Source: Cherax quadricarinatus | Lineage: Eukaryota > Arthropoda > Malacostraca > Decapoda > Parastacidae | Assembly (NCBI RefSeq): GCF_038502225.1 | Contig: NC_091292.1 | Location: forward strand, 52,854,771 to 52,918,770 | Length of the DNA: 64,000 nt | Direction: 5' to 3' | Shown here: one piece after another, positions 33,141 through 44,887 of the stretch | How positions within the stretch are numbered: the first letter of the stretch is position 1 | Layout of the letters: every line of letters begins with the position of its first letter | The notes under the pieces: model-generated | What the model was told of the DNA's origin: nothing | The model's database searches: none | The model's input: the letters and a program-made list of their open reading frames with translations, nothing else | Program-made: the position numbers and the translations under genes

Positions 33141-33993
33141 CCACATATCCAAAGCATTGCTAGGACCTATAAATACTTTGTATATATTCCAAGACAATAG
33201 TAAATGGCCAAGGCAGGTGTAAATGTCCACCTGTCTGTATTTGTGACAATTTGAGTACCTAATACTAGTGTCAGAACAAAGATTGATTATGAAATGACAA
33301 GAACTACTATAAATTGTAATTATCAGAACATAAAAATTATATAAAAATAAAAAAAAGGTATATCGGCAACACTTCTGCAAGCGGCAGGACTCGATGTTGC
33401 TGTCACGTGAGCATCCAGTGCCAACTTCTCAGCCTCATATCGCTGTAAGTACTGACCCTAATTTTTTTTTTATCCTATAACACTCCTATAATGCTCTATT
33501 CTCGTTAAAAAAAAAATATTTTTCAAAATATTAGGGGCACTGGGGTAGTGAACGTATACGTATATACGTTTGGACCATTTACGGGTTGATAACTCTCCTC
33601 TCCTATTTTTAACTAACAAATCCATTCTTTCCCTAGGCTTTCTCAGCTTATTAATCTCACTCCAAAACTTTTTCTTATTTTCAACAAAAATTGTTAACAT
33701 CTCACCCACTCTTTCATTTGCTCTCTTTTTACATTGCTTCCACTCTTTTAACCTTTTTTTCTCTCCGTATACTCCTCTCTCCTTGCATCACTTCTTTGTA
33801 AAAACCTCTCATATGCTAACTTTTTCTCTTACTATTCTCTTTACATCATTCCACCAGCCACTCTTCCCTCCCACACCCATTTTCTTGTAACCACAAACTT
33901 CTGATGAACACTCTAACACTATATTCTTAAACTTGCCCCATACATCTACCCCATTGCCCAGTGCATCTGTCCTCCAACAGTTGTTTACATATA

Positions 33994-35318
33994 CAGTGGT
34001 CCCTTGATAATTGTCGGGCTCGATAGTCGTCCTTTTCGGAAATCGTCGCATTATTTTCGTCCAAACATTGGCTTGCAAATGGTCGGTCGACTCACTAATC
34101 GTTGTTCGTCCTGGACGCGTACTCACAGCTCAGAGCCACCTCGGCCTCCCTTCCCAGCCAGTGTGCCATTGTTTACCAGTGAGCAATGGTCCCCTCACTT
34201 GTTCATGCAAAATATTTCATAATCCATTCATTTTAGTGTTTTCAAGTGCTAAATAAGCTACCATGGCTCCAAAGAAAGCTCCTAGTGCCAAGCCTTTGGT
34301 AATGGTGAGAAATACAATTGAATTTAAGAGAAACATTGAACAATATGAAAGTGGCGTACGTGTGGCCAAACTGGCCAGGATGTATAACAAACCCCATACA
34401 ACCACATCTTCCATCATGGCAAAGAAAAAGGAAATCAAGGAAGCTGTTGTTGCCTGGAGAAAATTGTGGCCAGATTATTCCACAAGAGGAATTTTGAAGG
34501 GTTTGTGGCTGACCCTGATGAGCCTATGTCAGTTGTGAAATCTATTGTGGCATTGGAGAGTTCCATGGGGTTGGATGTGAGTTTGGAGGATGTGGAAGAG
34601 TTGGTGGAGGACCACAACGAAGAGTTCATCACTGAGGAGCTGCAAGAGCTTCAGCAGGAAGAGCAACAGATCGCAGCTCAGAATCTTGCTGCAGAGGAGG
34701 AAGAGAGATGGAAGAAGGTGCCTTCTTCAGAAATTAAGGAGATTTTTGAAATGTGGGGTAGGATGGAAAGATTTATGGAGAAACAACACCCTGAGAGGAA
34801 TGTTGCAAGCCATATCGACAACTTGTACAGTGACAGTCTTGGCCCATTTTAGGGAAGTTTTAAAGAGACTCCAGAAACAGAGCCCTCTGGACACTTTTTT
34901 GTGAGACAAGACTCCAGTGACTCAAGCTGGTCCTAGTGGCATTAAGAAACAGAGAAGAAAAGTATGTAACCCCAGAAAAGGACTTGGTACCTGAGGGGTT
35001 GATGGAAGGGGATTCCCCTTCCAAACAGTAACTAACCCAATGTCTCTCCTCCTCCAGTCTTCCATACACTAAGAAGAATCGTCAATAAAGGTAAGTGTTA
35101 TGCTGTTAGTTTCATTCATCATGTCCCATTGTATTGTTTATGTACTACATCTATATTTCATGTAAAAAAAATTTTTTGTTTTAATACTTCTGGGTGTCAG
35201 AAACGGATTAATTGTATTTACATTATTTCTTATGAGGAAAATTGATTCGAAAATTCTCTATTTTGATAATCGTCCCACTTCCAGGAACGGATTAACGGCA
35301 ATAAACGAGGGACCCCTG
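33994..35318 (+). mobile_element. Tigger element copy e, divergent and deleted
   Basis: The ends CAGTGGTCCCTTGATAATTG and the complement of AACGAGGGACCCCTG are flanked by TA (33992-33993, 35319-35320). It inserted in RTE-A copy 1, whose sequence joins across the site. It is a subfamily distinct from copies a-d. Confidence 0.9.
34263..35031 (+). pseudogene. Tigger transposase with catalytic domain deleted (copy e)
   Basis: ATG at 34263 gives MAPKKAPSAKPLVMV and the psq-type helix-turn-helix (YESGVRVAKLARMYNKP) to KEAVVA. The frame then fuses to WRKLWPDYSTRG, equivalent to residues about 407-420 of the intact enzyme. So the whole DDE domain is gone. A frameshift near 34490 leads to FEGFVADPDEPMSVV, EDVEELVEDHNEE and EIKEIFEMWGRMERFMEKQH. 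A second shift occurs near 34840. Remnants of the GDSPSKQ end lie before 35031. Confidence 0.85.
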
Positions 35319-35604
35319 TATCTTACCCTAACTGCCTCCTCCTTTAGTTTATAAACCTTCACATCTCTCTTACTTGCAGCTTCCATTTTCCTTGTATCCC
35401 ATCTACCTTTTACTCTCAGTTTAGCTACAACTAAAAAGGGATCTGATATATCTGTGCCCCCTCTATAAACATGAAGTCTACCCAACACACTTTTATCTAC
35501 CAATACATAGTCCAACAAACTAGTGTACTGTTATTTTGCCCTACATCATATCTTGTACACTTATTTATCCTCTTTTTCTTAAAATATATTACCTGTAACC
35601 AAAC

Positions 35605-35684
35605 CCCATTCTAGAGGAGGCCTGGTCACAGACCGGGCCGCGGGGGCGTTGAGCCCTGGAACTCTCTCCAGGTAAACTATACAA
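35605..35684 (+). mobile_element. CR1-like LINE (family L-A) 3' terminal fragment
   Basis: AGGCCTGGTCACAGACCGGG, CCGCGGGGGCGTTGA and CTCTCCAGGTAAAC match the complement of 49703-49770, the 3' end of the L-A insertion in the Penelope-like element. Only 80 bp arrived, interrupting RTE-A copy 1. Confidence 0.85.
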
Positions 35685-36736
35685 TCAAATGTTCCACATT
35701 ATCATTTACACCTGGCACCCCACATAATCACTTACACCTGGCACCCCCACACTTACCTACCACACCCTCTCTAAATACTTCTTCTCTTTTAGCATGTAGG
35801 TCCCCTACCACAATTACTCTTTCACTTGGCTCAAAAGTTCCTACACGCTTACTTAACATCTCCCAAAGACTCTCCTCTACACTCCTCTCTTCTCCAGGTG
35901 CATACACATTTATTATGACCCACTTTTCACATTGACCCTTATTTTAATCCACATAATCCTTGAATTTATACATTTATATTCCCTCTTCTCTCTCCATAAC
36001 TGATCCTTTAACATTATTGCTACCCCTTCCTTAGCTTTAACTCTCTCAGATACTTCTAACTTAATCCCATTTATTTCTCCTCACTGAAACTCCCCTACCC
36101 CCTTCAGCTTTGTTTCGCTTAGGGCTGGGACATCCAACTTCCTTTCATTCATAACCTTTACAGTCACTTCTTTCTTAACATCTGCACTACATCCACACAC
36201 ATTCAAACATCCCAATTTTATAAAGTTCTTCTTTTTCTTCTTTTTAGTAATACATACAGGAGAAGGGGTTACTAGCCCATTGCTCCCGGCATCTAATCTC
36301 CTCCTACGACACGCGGAAGAATTCTGTTCCACTTCCCCATGGAGATAAGCAGAAATGAACAAGAACTCTGAAGAGAGCGTATGACAGAGCTGAGGCAAAC
36401 AGACTGGGAACAATTTGTCAATGGTCTCAATACTTGCACCCCACTTAACCGGGCATGGAGGGACATTAATAGAATTAAGGATAACAGAACTGGTCAGCTC
36501 GCACACCCTCATCCCTTACATAGGGCAAATGAGTTAGCCAGTGTTTGGGCTGCCACATCCAGCTATGACAATCTTCCCAGTGTCACACAGGCAAAATTAA
36601 TGGACAAATATAATGCAAGGGAGAGAATGATTTGTTTTATGCTCAACAAGGAAGATGACTAACTTTCCTTTCAGTAACTTTGAACTTGATGCAGCACTAA
36701 CAAAGGGCAGCTCCACATCGCTTGGGGAGGATGGTA

Positions 36737-37292
36737 CAGTGGACCCTCGACCAACGTTGGCATTGTCTAATGTTAAATCCGACTAGCAATACATTTTAAT
36801 GCAAAAAATTTTTTCAACTAGCGCCAAAAAACCCGACCAACGCTATTCGTTCCGTTCGAGACACTTCCACTTTGGCCTGAGCGCGCCTCACTTGTCCCGT
36901 GGGTGCCAGTGTTTACAAGCCAGCCAGCCACCACGGTCCCATCCAAATATACAATCGGAACATTTCATATTATCACAAGTCCTAATGGAAGGGGATTCCC
37001 CTTCTAAACACTATGACCATCAACACTCTCCCCTCCTCCCATCCCATCAATCATCACCAGATCTTCAATAAAGGTAAGTGTCATGTAACTGTTCATGTCT
37101 TCTTCAGTTTGTGTGTATTAAAATTAATATTTCATGTGGTAAAACAATTTTTTTTTCATACTTTGGGGTGTCCTGCACGGATTAATTTGATTTCCATTAT
37201 TTCTTATGGGGAAAATTAACTTGACTAACGATGATTTTGACTAACGATGAGCTCTCAGGAACGGATTTATAGCGTTAGTCGAGGGTCCACTG
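36737..37292 (+). mobile_element. Tigger element copy f, MITE-sized
   Basis: The ends CAGTGGACCCTCGACCAACG and the complement of CGTTAGTCGAGGGTCCACTG are flanked by TA. The interior keeps the 5' leader, then jumps to AGTCCTAATGGAAGGGGATT, the last codons and 3' UTR of the transposase. It is an extreme deletion derivative, inserted in the linker region of the RNase H LINE. Confidence 0.92.
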
Positions 37293-37498
37293 TATTAGGG
37301 CATACTCAGATTGCTGTGTCGAGTACCAGGTAATCCTTTACTTGAATTATATAATATGAGCTACATCACTGGGGAGCTCCCTAAATCATGGACCAACAGC
37401 CTCATTATTTCCATTCTGAAGCCCAACCAACAGAACTCATTTCGCCCAATATCCCTTGCTAGCTGCTTGTGTAAAACATTCGAAAGGATGATTCTTAA

Positions 37499-38513
37499 CC
37501 CCTTGACTGTCGCAACCCCAAATCCTTAGGTGTCGAAATCCTGGTGTCGAAAAATTTTTGGGAAAAAAAAAATCATTTTTTCTTATTAAATGATAGAGAA
37601 TCTTTTCCTGATGGTAATGACACCATAAGAATGAAATTTTATGGAAAACTTGTGGAATTACGCTCTCGCGAAGTTAGCGACCTCAGCGATATTTACGAAT
37701 CCGCCATTTCGCCCACTTTGAGCCCTATTTTCGGCTAATTCCATTGTTCCAGTCAACCAAACTCATAGCTATTTCTTTAGAACTCCATTTGTTCTATCGA
37801 TTGAGTACAAGAAACTGCCCATTTACCGATTTCAACTACCCAATATGCCAATTTCAAAATAGGGTCCAGAATGAACAATGCAGACATTCCTGGCTCTAAA
37901 ATAACATTTTCTTTGTTCATCAGTCACGTCTCCCAGCCCCTCTGATATTACTCTTGCTTTCTATTTTGAATTTTTATTCAAACAAAAAATAGAAGATTTA
38001 CTGTTACGCAGACTACTGCAGTATTGTAATAATTGTATAAATAATGTCAACCCATTCATGACTGCATATTAGAATGGCTAGTTGGACATTTATTGGAGAA
38101 TAACCATTTGTTTACTTTTTAAAATTGGCAAAAATCAAACAATCCCCTACTTTGAGCTCCATTTCAAGGTTCTTTTCATAGTAAAACCAATCAACATCAC
38201 CTCTATTTCTATAACATGTTTTCCATTCTATCAAATGAGACCAAGAAAATGAGAATACAACCATAAATACTATACAAAAATACACCACAAAGTCGGCGTT
38301 TTAATCCAAAAATACGGTGTTTTTTTTCTCATGCACTGTGTGCTGCAGGATTTTTTTTTTTATGGTGCACACTGACCACACAGACCCATTCTCTCACATG
38401 TGGGCCTACCAGCTTTCTCCCGCTTGATTTGAAGCCGCTAGAATTTTTGAGTATATATGCGTCAAACACAGTGGCTTGTAAGATGTATATGTACGACCGA
38501 AACAGTAAAAGGA
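37499..38513 (-). mobile_element. piggyBac-like MITE, copy F
   Basis: The ends CCCCTTGACTGTCGCAACCC and the complement of CCGAAACAGTAAAAGGA have TTAA at 37495-37498 and 38514-38517. It is the reverse orientation of copy A and closely similar along its length. It lies in the RT domain of the RNase H LINE, between KTFERMI and the downstream RT. Confidence 0.92.
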
Positions 38514-40629
38514 TTAATTGTCTCATACACAGAATTAAGCAGTTTTTGTCTCCCCAGTTACATGGTTTCATGCATGGAAGGAGTGTGCATCATTTCTTAG
38601 CCACCTTTCTCACCCTGCACACTGACAGCTCATACACTACCTTCTTTGCCCTTATATCTGCTTTTGATGTAGCCAACCGACATGTAATCATTAGAGAACT
38701 TGCAAGAATAGATGTTGGAGGATGGCTTCTCCACTGGATTAAAGGCTACCTGTCCAGTAGAAAGTGTGTTGTTCCAGGGACATGGAAATGTAACCAAAGA
38801 TTTTAAATTAGGAACCCCACAGGGAGGTGTGCTCAGTCCCACCCTATTCAATATTCTAATTAATGCCTTACTTAATGCTATGCCTAGCCAACCCCATCAT
38901 TAAATGATTAGTTTTGCTGATGATATAATGATTCACACCACTGGATTCTCCAACACCCAAAACATTCTTAATCATGTACTAGCCTCGTGTCAGGACCTGG
39001 GGTTGATAATCTCTACTGATAAAACAAAGATGCTCAACAGACGTCCTCCTCGACAGAGTGGCACAGTTCGTCAGATCCAGTTGCATGATGGGACTCATCT
39101 AGAATATGTAAGCAGATACAGGTATCTAGGCTTTGAGGTTCCATTACTTGGACCTGTTGTAACGAGACTTTGTTGCCAATACAAATAAAGGCTGAGGGTA
39201 CTTAGAGTTGTGGCAGGTTTTCATCCCAGGTATGGAACTAATGTTAAAATTGTGAAAATAATGTATCTTGCTTATATGAGATCATTGGTTGATTATGCTG
39301 CACCACTACTTGCACTCATGTCTGACTGGAAGCTTGGAGGGCTGGAAAAACTGCGAAACGAAGCAATGAGGATTATCCTAGGATGCCCTCGTTCTGCTAG
39401 AATTCTAAATTCTGAGGAAAGAACTTAATATTCCAAGCATTAGAGTTTGTGTTACTGAAAGAAATATCCTCATTGGGATCAATACGCTTATGTTAGCCCA
39501 TTCAAATCCCTGCACAGAAGCCCTTCAAACTTTCCTCAGCACTTGTGAACATCCTTCCAGATGGATTGAAAAAACTGGAACTGACCTGCATGAACCAGCT
39601 ACATGATATATGTTAAGTTAGGCAACAGAGGCACTTCCTTGCTCCATCGGATATTACCCCATTCCAAACTACCATTCCTCCATTTCCCCCCAAAGTTCTT
39701 CTTAAATCACAACCAAAGCTTCGTCTTGGAGCCAAACAGGGTGCCTTAAGCTGTATTGATAACTTAGTCACACAGAACACTGTCACAAATTATTTACGTT
39801 GATGGTTCTGTTCACCAATCCACAGGTGCAGCTGGTAGTGCTGCTGTTGTCATACAGAGTGATGGCTATCATAAAGAAATTGGAGCACGCATCAATAACT
39901 GGGCCTCTACCCTTCAAACAGAACTGTTTACCATACTCCTTGCACTCAAATGCATCCATGTATCTAAGGTTGACACTTTAATTGTAACTGATTCTCTGTC
40001 ATCCATAAATGCTCTCAACTCATTAAGTATAAATTGTGGCATGCTTGTGTCAGAAGCCAGACACAGGTATGGTAAGATTGTGGACAGTGGAGGCAGATTG
40101 CACATGCTGTGGATTCCATATCACACTGGTCTTCAGATGCATGATAGAACTGATGAATTGGCTAAGCTGTATGCTTTCAAAGAGGGAGTAGATTACAATC
40201 TTGGGCTGTCAGATAGCAGTTTGAGAACAATTATACGAAAAGAACTTCAAGTGAACTTCATTGACTTAAGACTTAGGGAGATTGACACAAGTCAGTGGAT
40301 CAATCATTATTCCATCATGCAGGAGGAGCCACTTGTCTATGGTGCATCCAACAAAATAAGCAGATTCTTGGATGTCACTACCGCCCAGCTCCGGCTGGGT
40401 TACAAGTATCTTTGGCAGGTTAAATCACCACCACCAGATGTAGACCAAACGAAATGTAAACTTTGCCAGATGGACTATTGTCACACCTTGCATCATTATG
40501 TACTGAAGTGTGATAAAATTAATGCATTTAGAGACAATTCACTCAGAAATGTTCAAGAAATGGCAAAGTATTTTATCCACAGTGGTATATTACAGACCAT
40601 TCTGGAGAAATAGCTGTAAATGAAGCATT

Positions 40630-42078
40630 ATCACGTATGTGTGTGTGTGTGTGTGTGCTCGCCTAATTGTACTCGCCTAATTGTGGTTGCAGGGGTCAAG
40701 ACTCGGCTCCTGGCCCCACCTCTTCACTGATCGCTACTAGGTCCTCTCGCTCTGCTTCCAGAGCTTTGTCATACCTCGTCTTAAAGCTATGTATGGTTCC
40801 TGCCTCCACTACTTCACTTGCTAGGCTATTCCACTTCCTGACGACTCTGACTGAAGAAATGCTTCCTAACATCCCTCTGACTCGACTGAGTCTTCAGCTT
40901 CCAATTGTGACACCTTGTTTCTGTGTCCCCTCTCTGGAACAACCTGTCTCTGTCTACCTTATCTATTCCATGCAGTATTTTGTATGTCATTATCATGTCT
41001 CCCCTGACTCCTGTCCATCAATGTTGTCAGTCCGATTTCCCTCAACCTTTCTTCATAGGACATACCCCTGAGCTCCGGAACTAGCCTTGTTGCAAACCTT
41101 TGCACTTTCTCTGATTTCTTGATGTGTTTAACCAGGTGTGGGTTCCAAACTGGTGCTGCATACTCCAGTATGGGCCTGACGCACACAGTGTATAAAGTCT
41201 TGAACGATTCCTTACTAAGGTATCGGAACACTATTCTCAGGATTGCCAGGCGCCCGTATGCTGCAGCAGTTATCTGGTTGATGTGTGCCTCTGGAGACAT
41301 GATCGGTGTTATGGTCACCCCAAGATCTTTCTCCTTGAGTGAGGTTTGCAGTCTTTGGCCACCTAGCCTATACTCTGTCTGCGGTCTTCTTTGCCCTTCT
41401 CCGATCTTCATGACTTTGCATTTGGCAGGGTTGAATTCAAGAAGCCAGTTGCTGGACCATGTGTCTAGCCTGTCCAGATCTTTGAAGTCCTGCTTGGTCC
41501 TCATTTGATTTAATTCTCCTCATTAACTTCACATCATCTGCGAACAGGGACACCTCTGAGTTTATCCCTTCCATCATGTCATTCACATATACCAGAAATA
41601 GCACTGGTCCTAGGACCGATCCCTGTGGGACCCCGCTCGTCACAGGTGCCCACTGTGATACCTCATCCCGTACCATGACTTGTTGTTGCCTCCCTGTCAG
41701 ATATTATCTGATCCATTGCAGTGCCCTTCCTGTTATACGCGCTTGATCCTCTAGTTTCTGCACTAGTCGCTTGTGATGAACTGTGTCGAAGGCCTTCTTG
41801 CAGTCCAAGAAAATGCAATCAACATACCCCTCTCTCTCGTGTCGTACTTCTGTAACTTTGTCATAGAACTCCAGAAGGTTTGTGACACAGGATTTGCCTT
41901 TCATGAATCCGTGCTGGTTGTCGTTTATAATCTTGTTCCGTTCCAGGTGCTCCACCACTCTCCTCCTGATAATCTCCATGACTTTGCATACTATACACGT
42001 CATTGACACTGGTCTGTAATTTAGTGCCTCTTTTCTGTCTCCTTTTTTAAAAATGGGAACTACATTTTGTGGTTTGTG
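40630..42078 (-). pseudogene. CR1-like LINE copy 1
   Basis: The - strand frames encode [79 protein letters not shown] (RT motif B), SLFADDVKLMRR (motif C), LGGQRLQTSLKEKDLGVTI and VQRFATRLVPELRGMSYEER. EKDLGV and ATRLVPELR are CR1-style. It is 5' truncated in the RT palm with frameshifts near 41500 and 41700. The 3' end has a short tandem tail (TCGCCTAATTGTAC repeat, + strand view) and both ends touch (TG)n repeats. Confidence 0.88.
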
Positions 42079-43387
42079 TGTGTGTGTGTGTGTGTGTACT
42101 CGCCTAGTTGAGGTTGCAGGGGTCGAGTCCAAGCTCCTGGCCCCACCTCTTCACTGGTCACTACTAGGTCACTCTCCCCGTACCGTGAGCTTTTTCATAC
42201 CTCTGCTTAAAGCTATGTATGGATCGTGCCTCCACTACTTCGCTTCCCAAACTATTCCACTTTCTGACTACTCTGTGGCTGAAGAAATACTTCCTAACAT
42301 TCCTATGATTCATTTGTGTCTTCAACTTCCAACTGTGTCCCCTTGTTACTGTGTCCAATCTCTGGAACATCCTGTCTTTGTCCACCTTGTCGATTCCTCT
42401 CAGTATTTTGTATGTCGTTATCATATCCCCCCTATCTCTCCTGTCCTCCAGTGTCATCAGGTTGATTTCCCTTAACCTCTCCTCGTAGGACATACCTCTT
42501 AGCTCTGGGACTAGTCTTGTTGCAAACCTTTGCACTTTCTCTAGTTTCTTTACGTGCTTGACTAGGTGTGGGTTCCAAACTGGTGCCGCATACTCCAATA
42601 TGGGCCTAACGTACACGGTGTACAGGGTCCTGAACGATTCCTTATTAAGATTTCAGAATGCTGTTCTGAGGTTTGCTAGGCGCCCATATGCTGCAGCCGT
42701 TATTTGGTTGATGTGCGCTTTAGGAGATGTGCCTGGTGTTATACTCGCCCCAAGATCTTTTTCCTTGAGTGAGGTTTGTAGTCTCTGGCCCCCTAGACTG
42801 TACTCCGTCTGCGGTCTTCTTTGCCCTTCCGCATTCTTCACGACTTTGCACTTGGTGGGGTTGAACTCCAGGAGCCAATTGCTGGACCAGGTCTGCAGCC
42901 TGTCCAGATCCCTTTGTAGTTTGCCTGGTCTTCGATCGAATGAATTCTTCTCATCAACTTCACGTCATCTGCAAACAGGGACACCTCGGAGTCTATTCCT
43001 TCCGTCATGTCGTTCACAAATACCAGAAACAGCACTGGTCCTAGGACTGACCCCTGTGGGACCCCGCTGGTCACAGGTGCCCACTCTGACACCTTGCCAT
43101 GTACCATGACTCACTGCTGTCTTCCTGACAAGTATTCCCTGATCCATTGTAGTGCCTTCCCTGTTATCCTTGCTTGGTCCTCCAGTTTTGCACTAATCTC
43201 TCGTGTGGAACTGTCAAACGCCTTCTTGCAGTCCAAGAAAATGCAATCCACCCACCCCTCTCTCTCTCTTGTCTTACTGCTGTCACCATGTCATAGAACT
43301 CCAGTAGGTTTGTGACACAGGATTTCCCGTCCCTGAAACCATGTTGGCTGCTGTTGATGTGATCATTCCTTTCTAGGTGTTCCACCA
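42079..43387 (-). pseudogene. CR1-like LINE copy 2
   Basis: The same family as copy 1, with [53 protein letters not shown] and a longer C-terminus (LRGIDKVDKDRMFQRLDTV, FSHRVVRKWNSLGSEVVEA). It lies head to tail with copy 1. A (TG)n run is at both junctions. Frameshifts fall near 42900 and 43250. Confidence 0.88.
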
Positions 43388-43735
43388 TTGTGTGTGTGGT
43401 GTGTATGTGTGGTATGTGTGTGTGTGTGTGGTGTGTGTATGTGGTGTGTGTATGTGGTGTGTGTATGTGGTGTGTGTATGTGGTGTGTGTATGTGGTGTG
43501 TGTATGTGGTGTGTGTATGTGGTGTGTGTATGTGTGTGTGGTGTGTGTGTGTGTGTGGTGTGTGTGTGGTGTGTGTGTGTGTATGTGGGGTGTGTATGTG
43601 TGTGGTGTGTGTGTGGTGTGTGTATGTGTGGGGTGTGTATGTGTGTGTGGGGTGTGTGTGTGCACGGGTGTGCGTGTATATGTTTGTACGCTCGTGTGCA
43701 TGTGTGTCTATGCATGCACCCTCGTGTGTGTGTAT
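43388..43735 (+). repeat. (TG)n microsatellite
   Basis: About 350 bp of TG with interspersed GTATG and GGTG units. Cys/Val and His/Thr/Pro-rich frames here are artefacts. Confidence 0.97.
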
Positions 43736-43740
43736 GACCC

Positions 43741-44034
43741 ACTTAATATTTGTATTTAGAACTCATTACAATTGTGACTGGGTGTGGACGTGTCAGTGAC
43801 TCATTACTGCGTAATTTGTTTATGATTGTAACCATGTATAGGAGTGTAAATGGTTCATTACTTTTGTAACATGTCATGATTGTGACCAGATCTGCCTGGA
43901 GTTCATTACCTTTTGTAACTAGTTCAGCTATCATAACTTTGGGGTCCAGTTCCTGGACCTATTATGTACCTCTAATATTTTGACTACCGCCCACAGGATG
44001 GGTATGGGGTGCATAATAAAGATATTAAACTAAC
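43741..44034 (+). mobile_element. Dispersed repeat resembling a retroposon 3' end
   Basis: Contains CAGTTCCTGGACCTATTATG, CCACAGGATGGGTATGGGGT and GCATAATAAAGATATTAAAC before the microsatellite. The AATAAA-like ending followed by a simple repeat suits a LINE or SINE tail, but no coding part is present. I recognise the motif only as a repeat type found in decapods. Confidence 0.45.
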
Positions 44035-44782
44035 ACACTAACTCACTCTCTCTCACTCTCACTCTCTCACTCTCACTCTCTCACTCTCTCACTCTCTCAC
44101 TCTCTCACTCTCTCACTCTCTCACTCTCTCACTCTCTCACTCTCTCACTCTCTCACTCTCTCTCTCACTCTCTCACACTCTCTCACACTCTCTCACACTC
44201 TCACACTCTCTCACACTCTCACACTCTCTCACACTCTCACACTCTCTCACACTCTCTCACACTCTCTCACACTCACACTCTCTCACTCTCTCTCACACTC
44301 TCTCACACTCACACTCTCTCACACTCTCTCACACTCTCTCACACTCACACTCTCACTCTCTCACACTCACACTCTCACTCTCTCACACTCTCTCTCACTC
44401 TCTCTCACACTCTCTCACTCTCTCTCACACTCTCTCACTCTCACTCTCTCACACTCTCTCACACTCTCTCACACTCTCTCACACTCTCTCACACTCTCTC
44501 ACACTCTCTCACACTCTCACTCACTCTCACTCACTCTCACTCACTCACTCTCACTCTCTCACTCTCACTCTCTCACTCTCTCACTCTCTCACACTCTCAC
44601 TCTCTCTCACTCTCTCTCACTCTCTCACACTCTCACACTCACACTCTCTCACTCTCTCACACTCTCTCACACTCTCACTCTCACTCTCTCACTCTCTCAC
44701 TCTCTCACACTCTCACTCTCTCTCACACTCTCTCACTCTCTCTCACTCTCACTCTCTCTCACTCTCTCTCACTCACTCTCTC

Positions 44783-44817
<35 letters not shown>

Positions 44818-44849
44818 CACTCACGCTCACTCTCTCTTTCACTCACACA

Positions 44850-44885
<36 letters not shown>
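44035..44885 (+). repeat. (CACTCTCT)n microsatellite, 850 bp
   Basis: Uninterrupted CT/CA alternation with ACTCTCTC, CACACTCTCT and CACTCACTCT variants. It lies within T2 copy 2 near its right end. Confidence 0.97.

Positions 44886-44887
<2 letters not shown>

Larger units (their letters stand above)
18826..33585 (+). mobile_element. piggyBac-like element P2, 14.8 kb with nested insertions
   Basis: The left end CCCGTAAGCGATCCAAACGT and the complement of the right end, CCCGTAAATGGTCCAAACGT, are inverted repeats. The flanks are TTAA (18822-18825) and TTGA (33586-33589), and RTE-A copy 1 reads through when P2 is removed. Own sequence: about 18826-19740 (with the AAAAAAATCTGGGACC leader and CTGTCTGTCT block shared with element B) and 33345-33585 (3' end shared with 8600-8779). 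Stretches 32355-32440 and 33140-33345 are unassigned. No transposase is visible. Confidence 0.85.
16728..36370 (-). pseudogene. RTE-A LINE copy 1, split by four insertions
   Basis: Its pieces are 16728-18236, 18434-18821, 33590-33993, 35319-35604 and 35685-36370. They run 3' to 5' through the 3' UTR, RT C-terminus (MNVFRYLGVNVSADAFMKDE), catalytic domain, linker (MGEMLTIFVENKKKFWSEIN), and endonuclease start (IKLGCLNVCGCSADV and ALSETKLKGVGEF at 36080-36210). The interruptions are an RTE-B tail (18237-18433), piggyBac-like P2, a Tigger (33994-35318) and a CR1-like 3' fragment (35605-35684). All junctions restore RTE sequence. The coding region is decayed. Confidence 0.85.
36371..40616 (+). 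pseudogene. LINE with RNase H domain (I-group-like)
   Basis: The pieces 36371-36736, 37293-37498 and 38514-40616 join in reading sense. They encode ELRQTDWEQFVNGLNTCTP (linker), PKSWTNSLIISILKPNQQNS, FRPISLASCLCKTFERMILN, then LHGFMHGRSVHHFLATF, TPQGGVLSPTLFNILIN (RT motif B) and SFADDIMIHT (motif C), RYRYLGFEV, and a degraded RNase H domain (YVDGS near 39800, QTELF near 39917, WIPYHTG at 40108, near HDRTDELAK). The end is a Cys/His motif, CKLCQMDYCHTLHHYVLKC. The RNase H plus terminal zinc-binding motif is typical of the I superfamily. The endonuclease is missing and there are multiple stops and shifts. Confidence 0.85.

Noticed and set aside
32461..33380. Lys/Glu/Arg-rich - strand frames of up to 257 codons
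   Set aside because: They come from a CTTTT repeat; only the short end in 32440-32805 is real LINE-derived sequence.
43363..43799. Cys/Val and His/Thr/Pro repeat frames
   Set aside because: Translations of a TG microsatellite.
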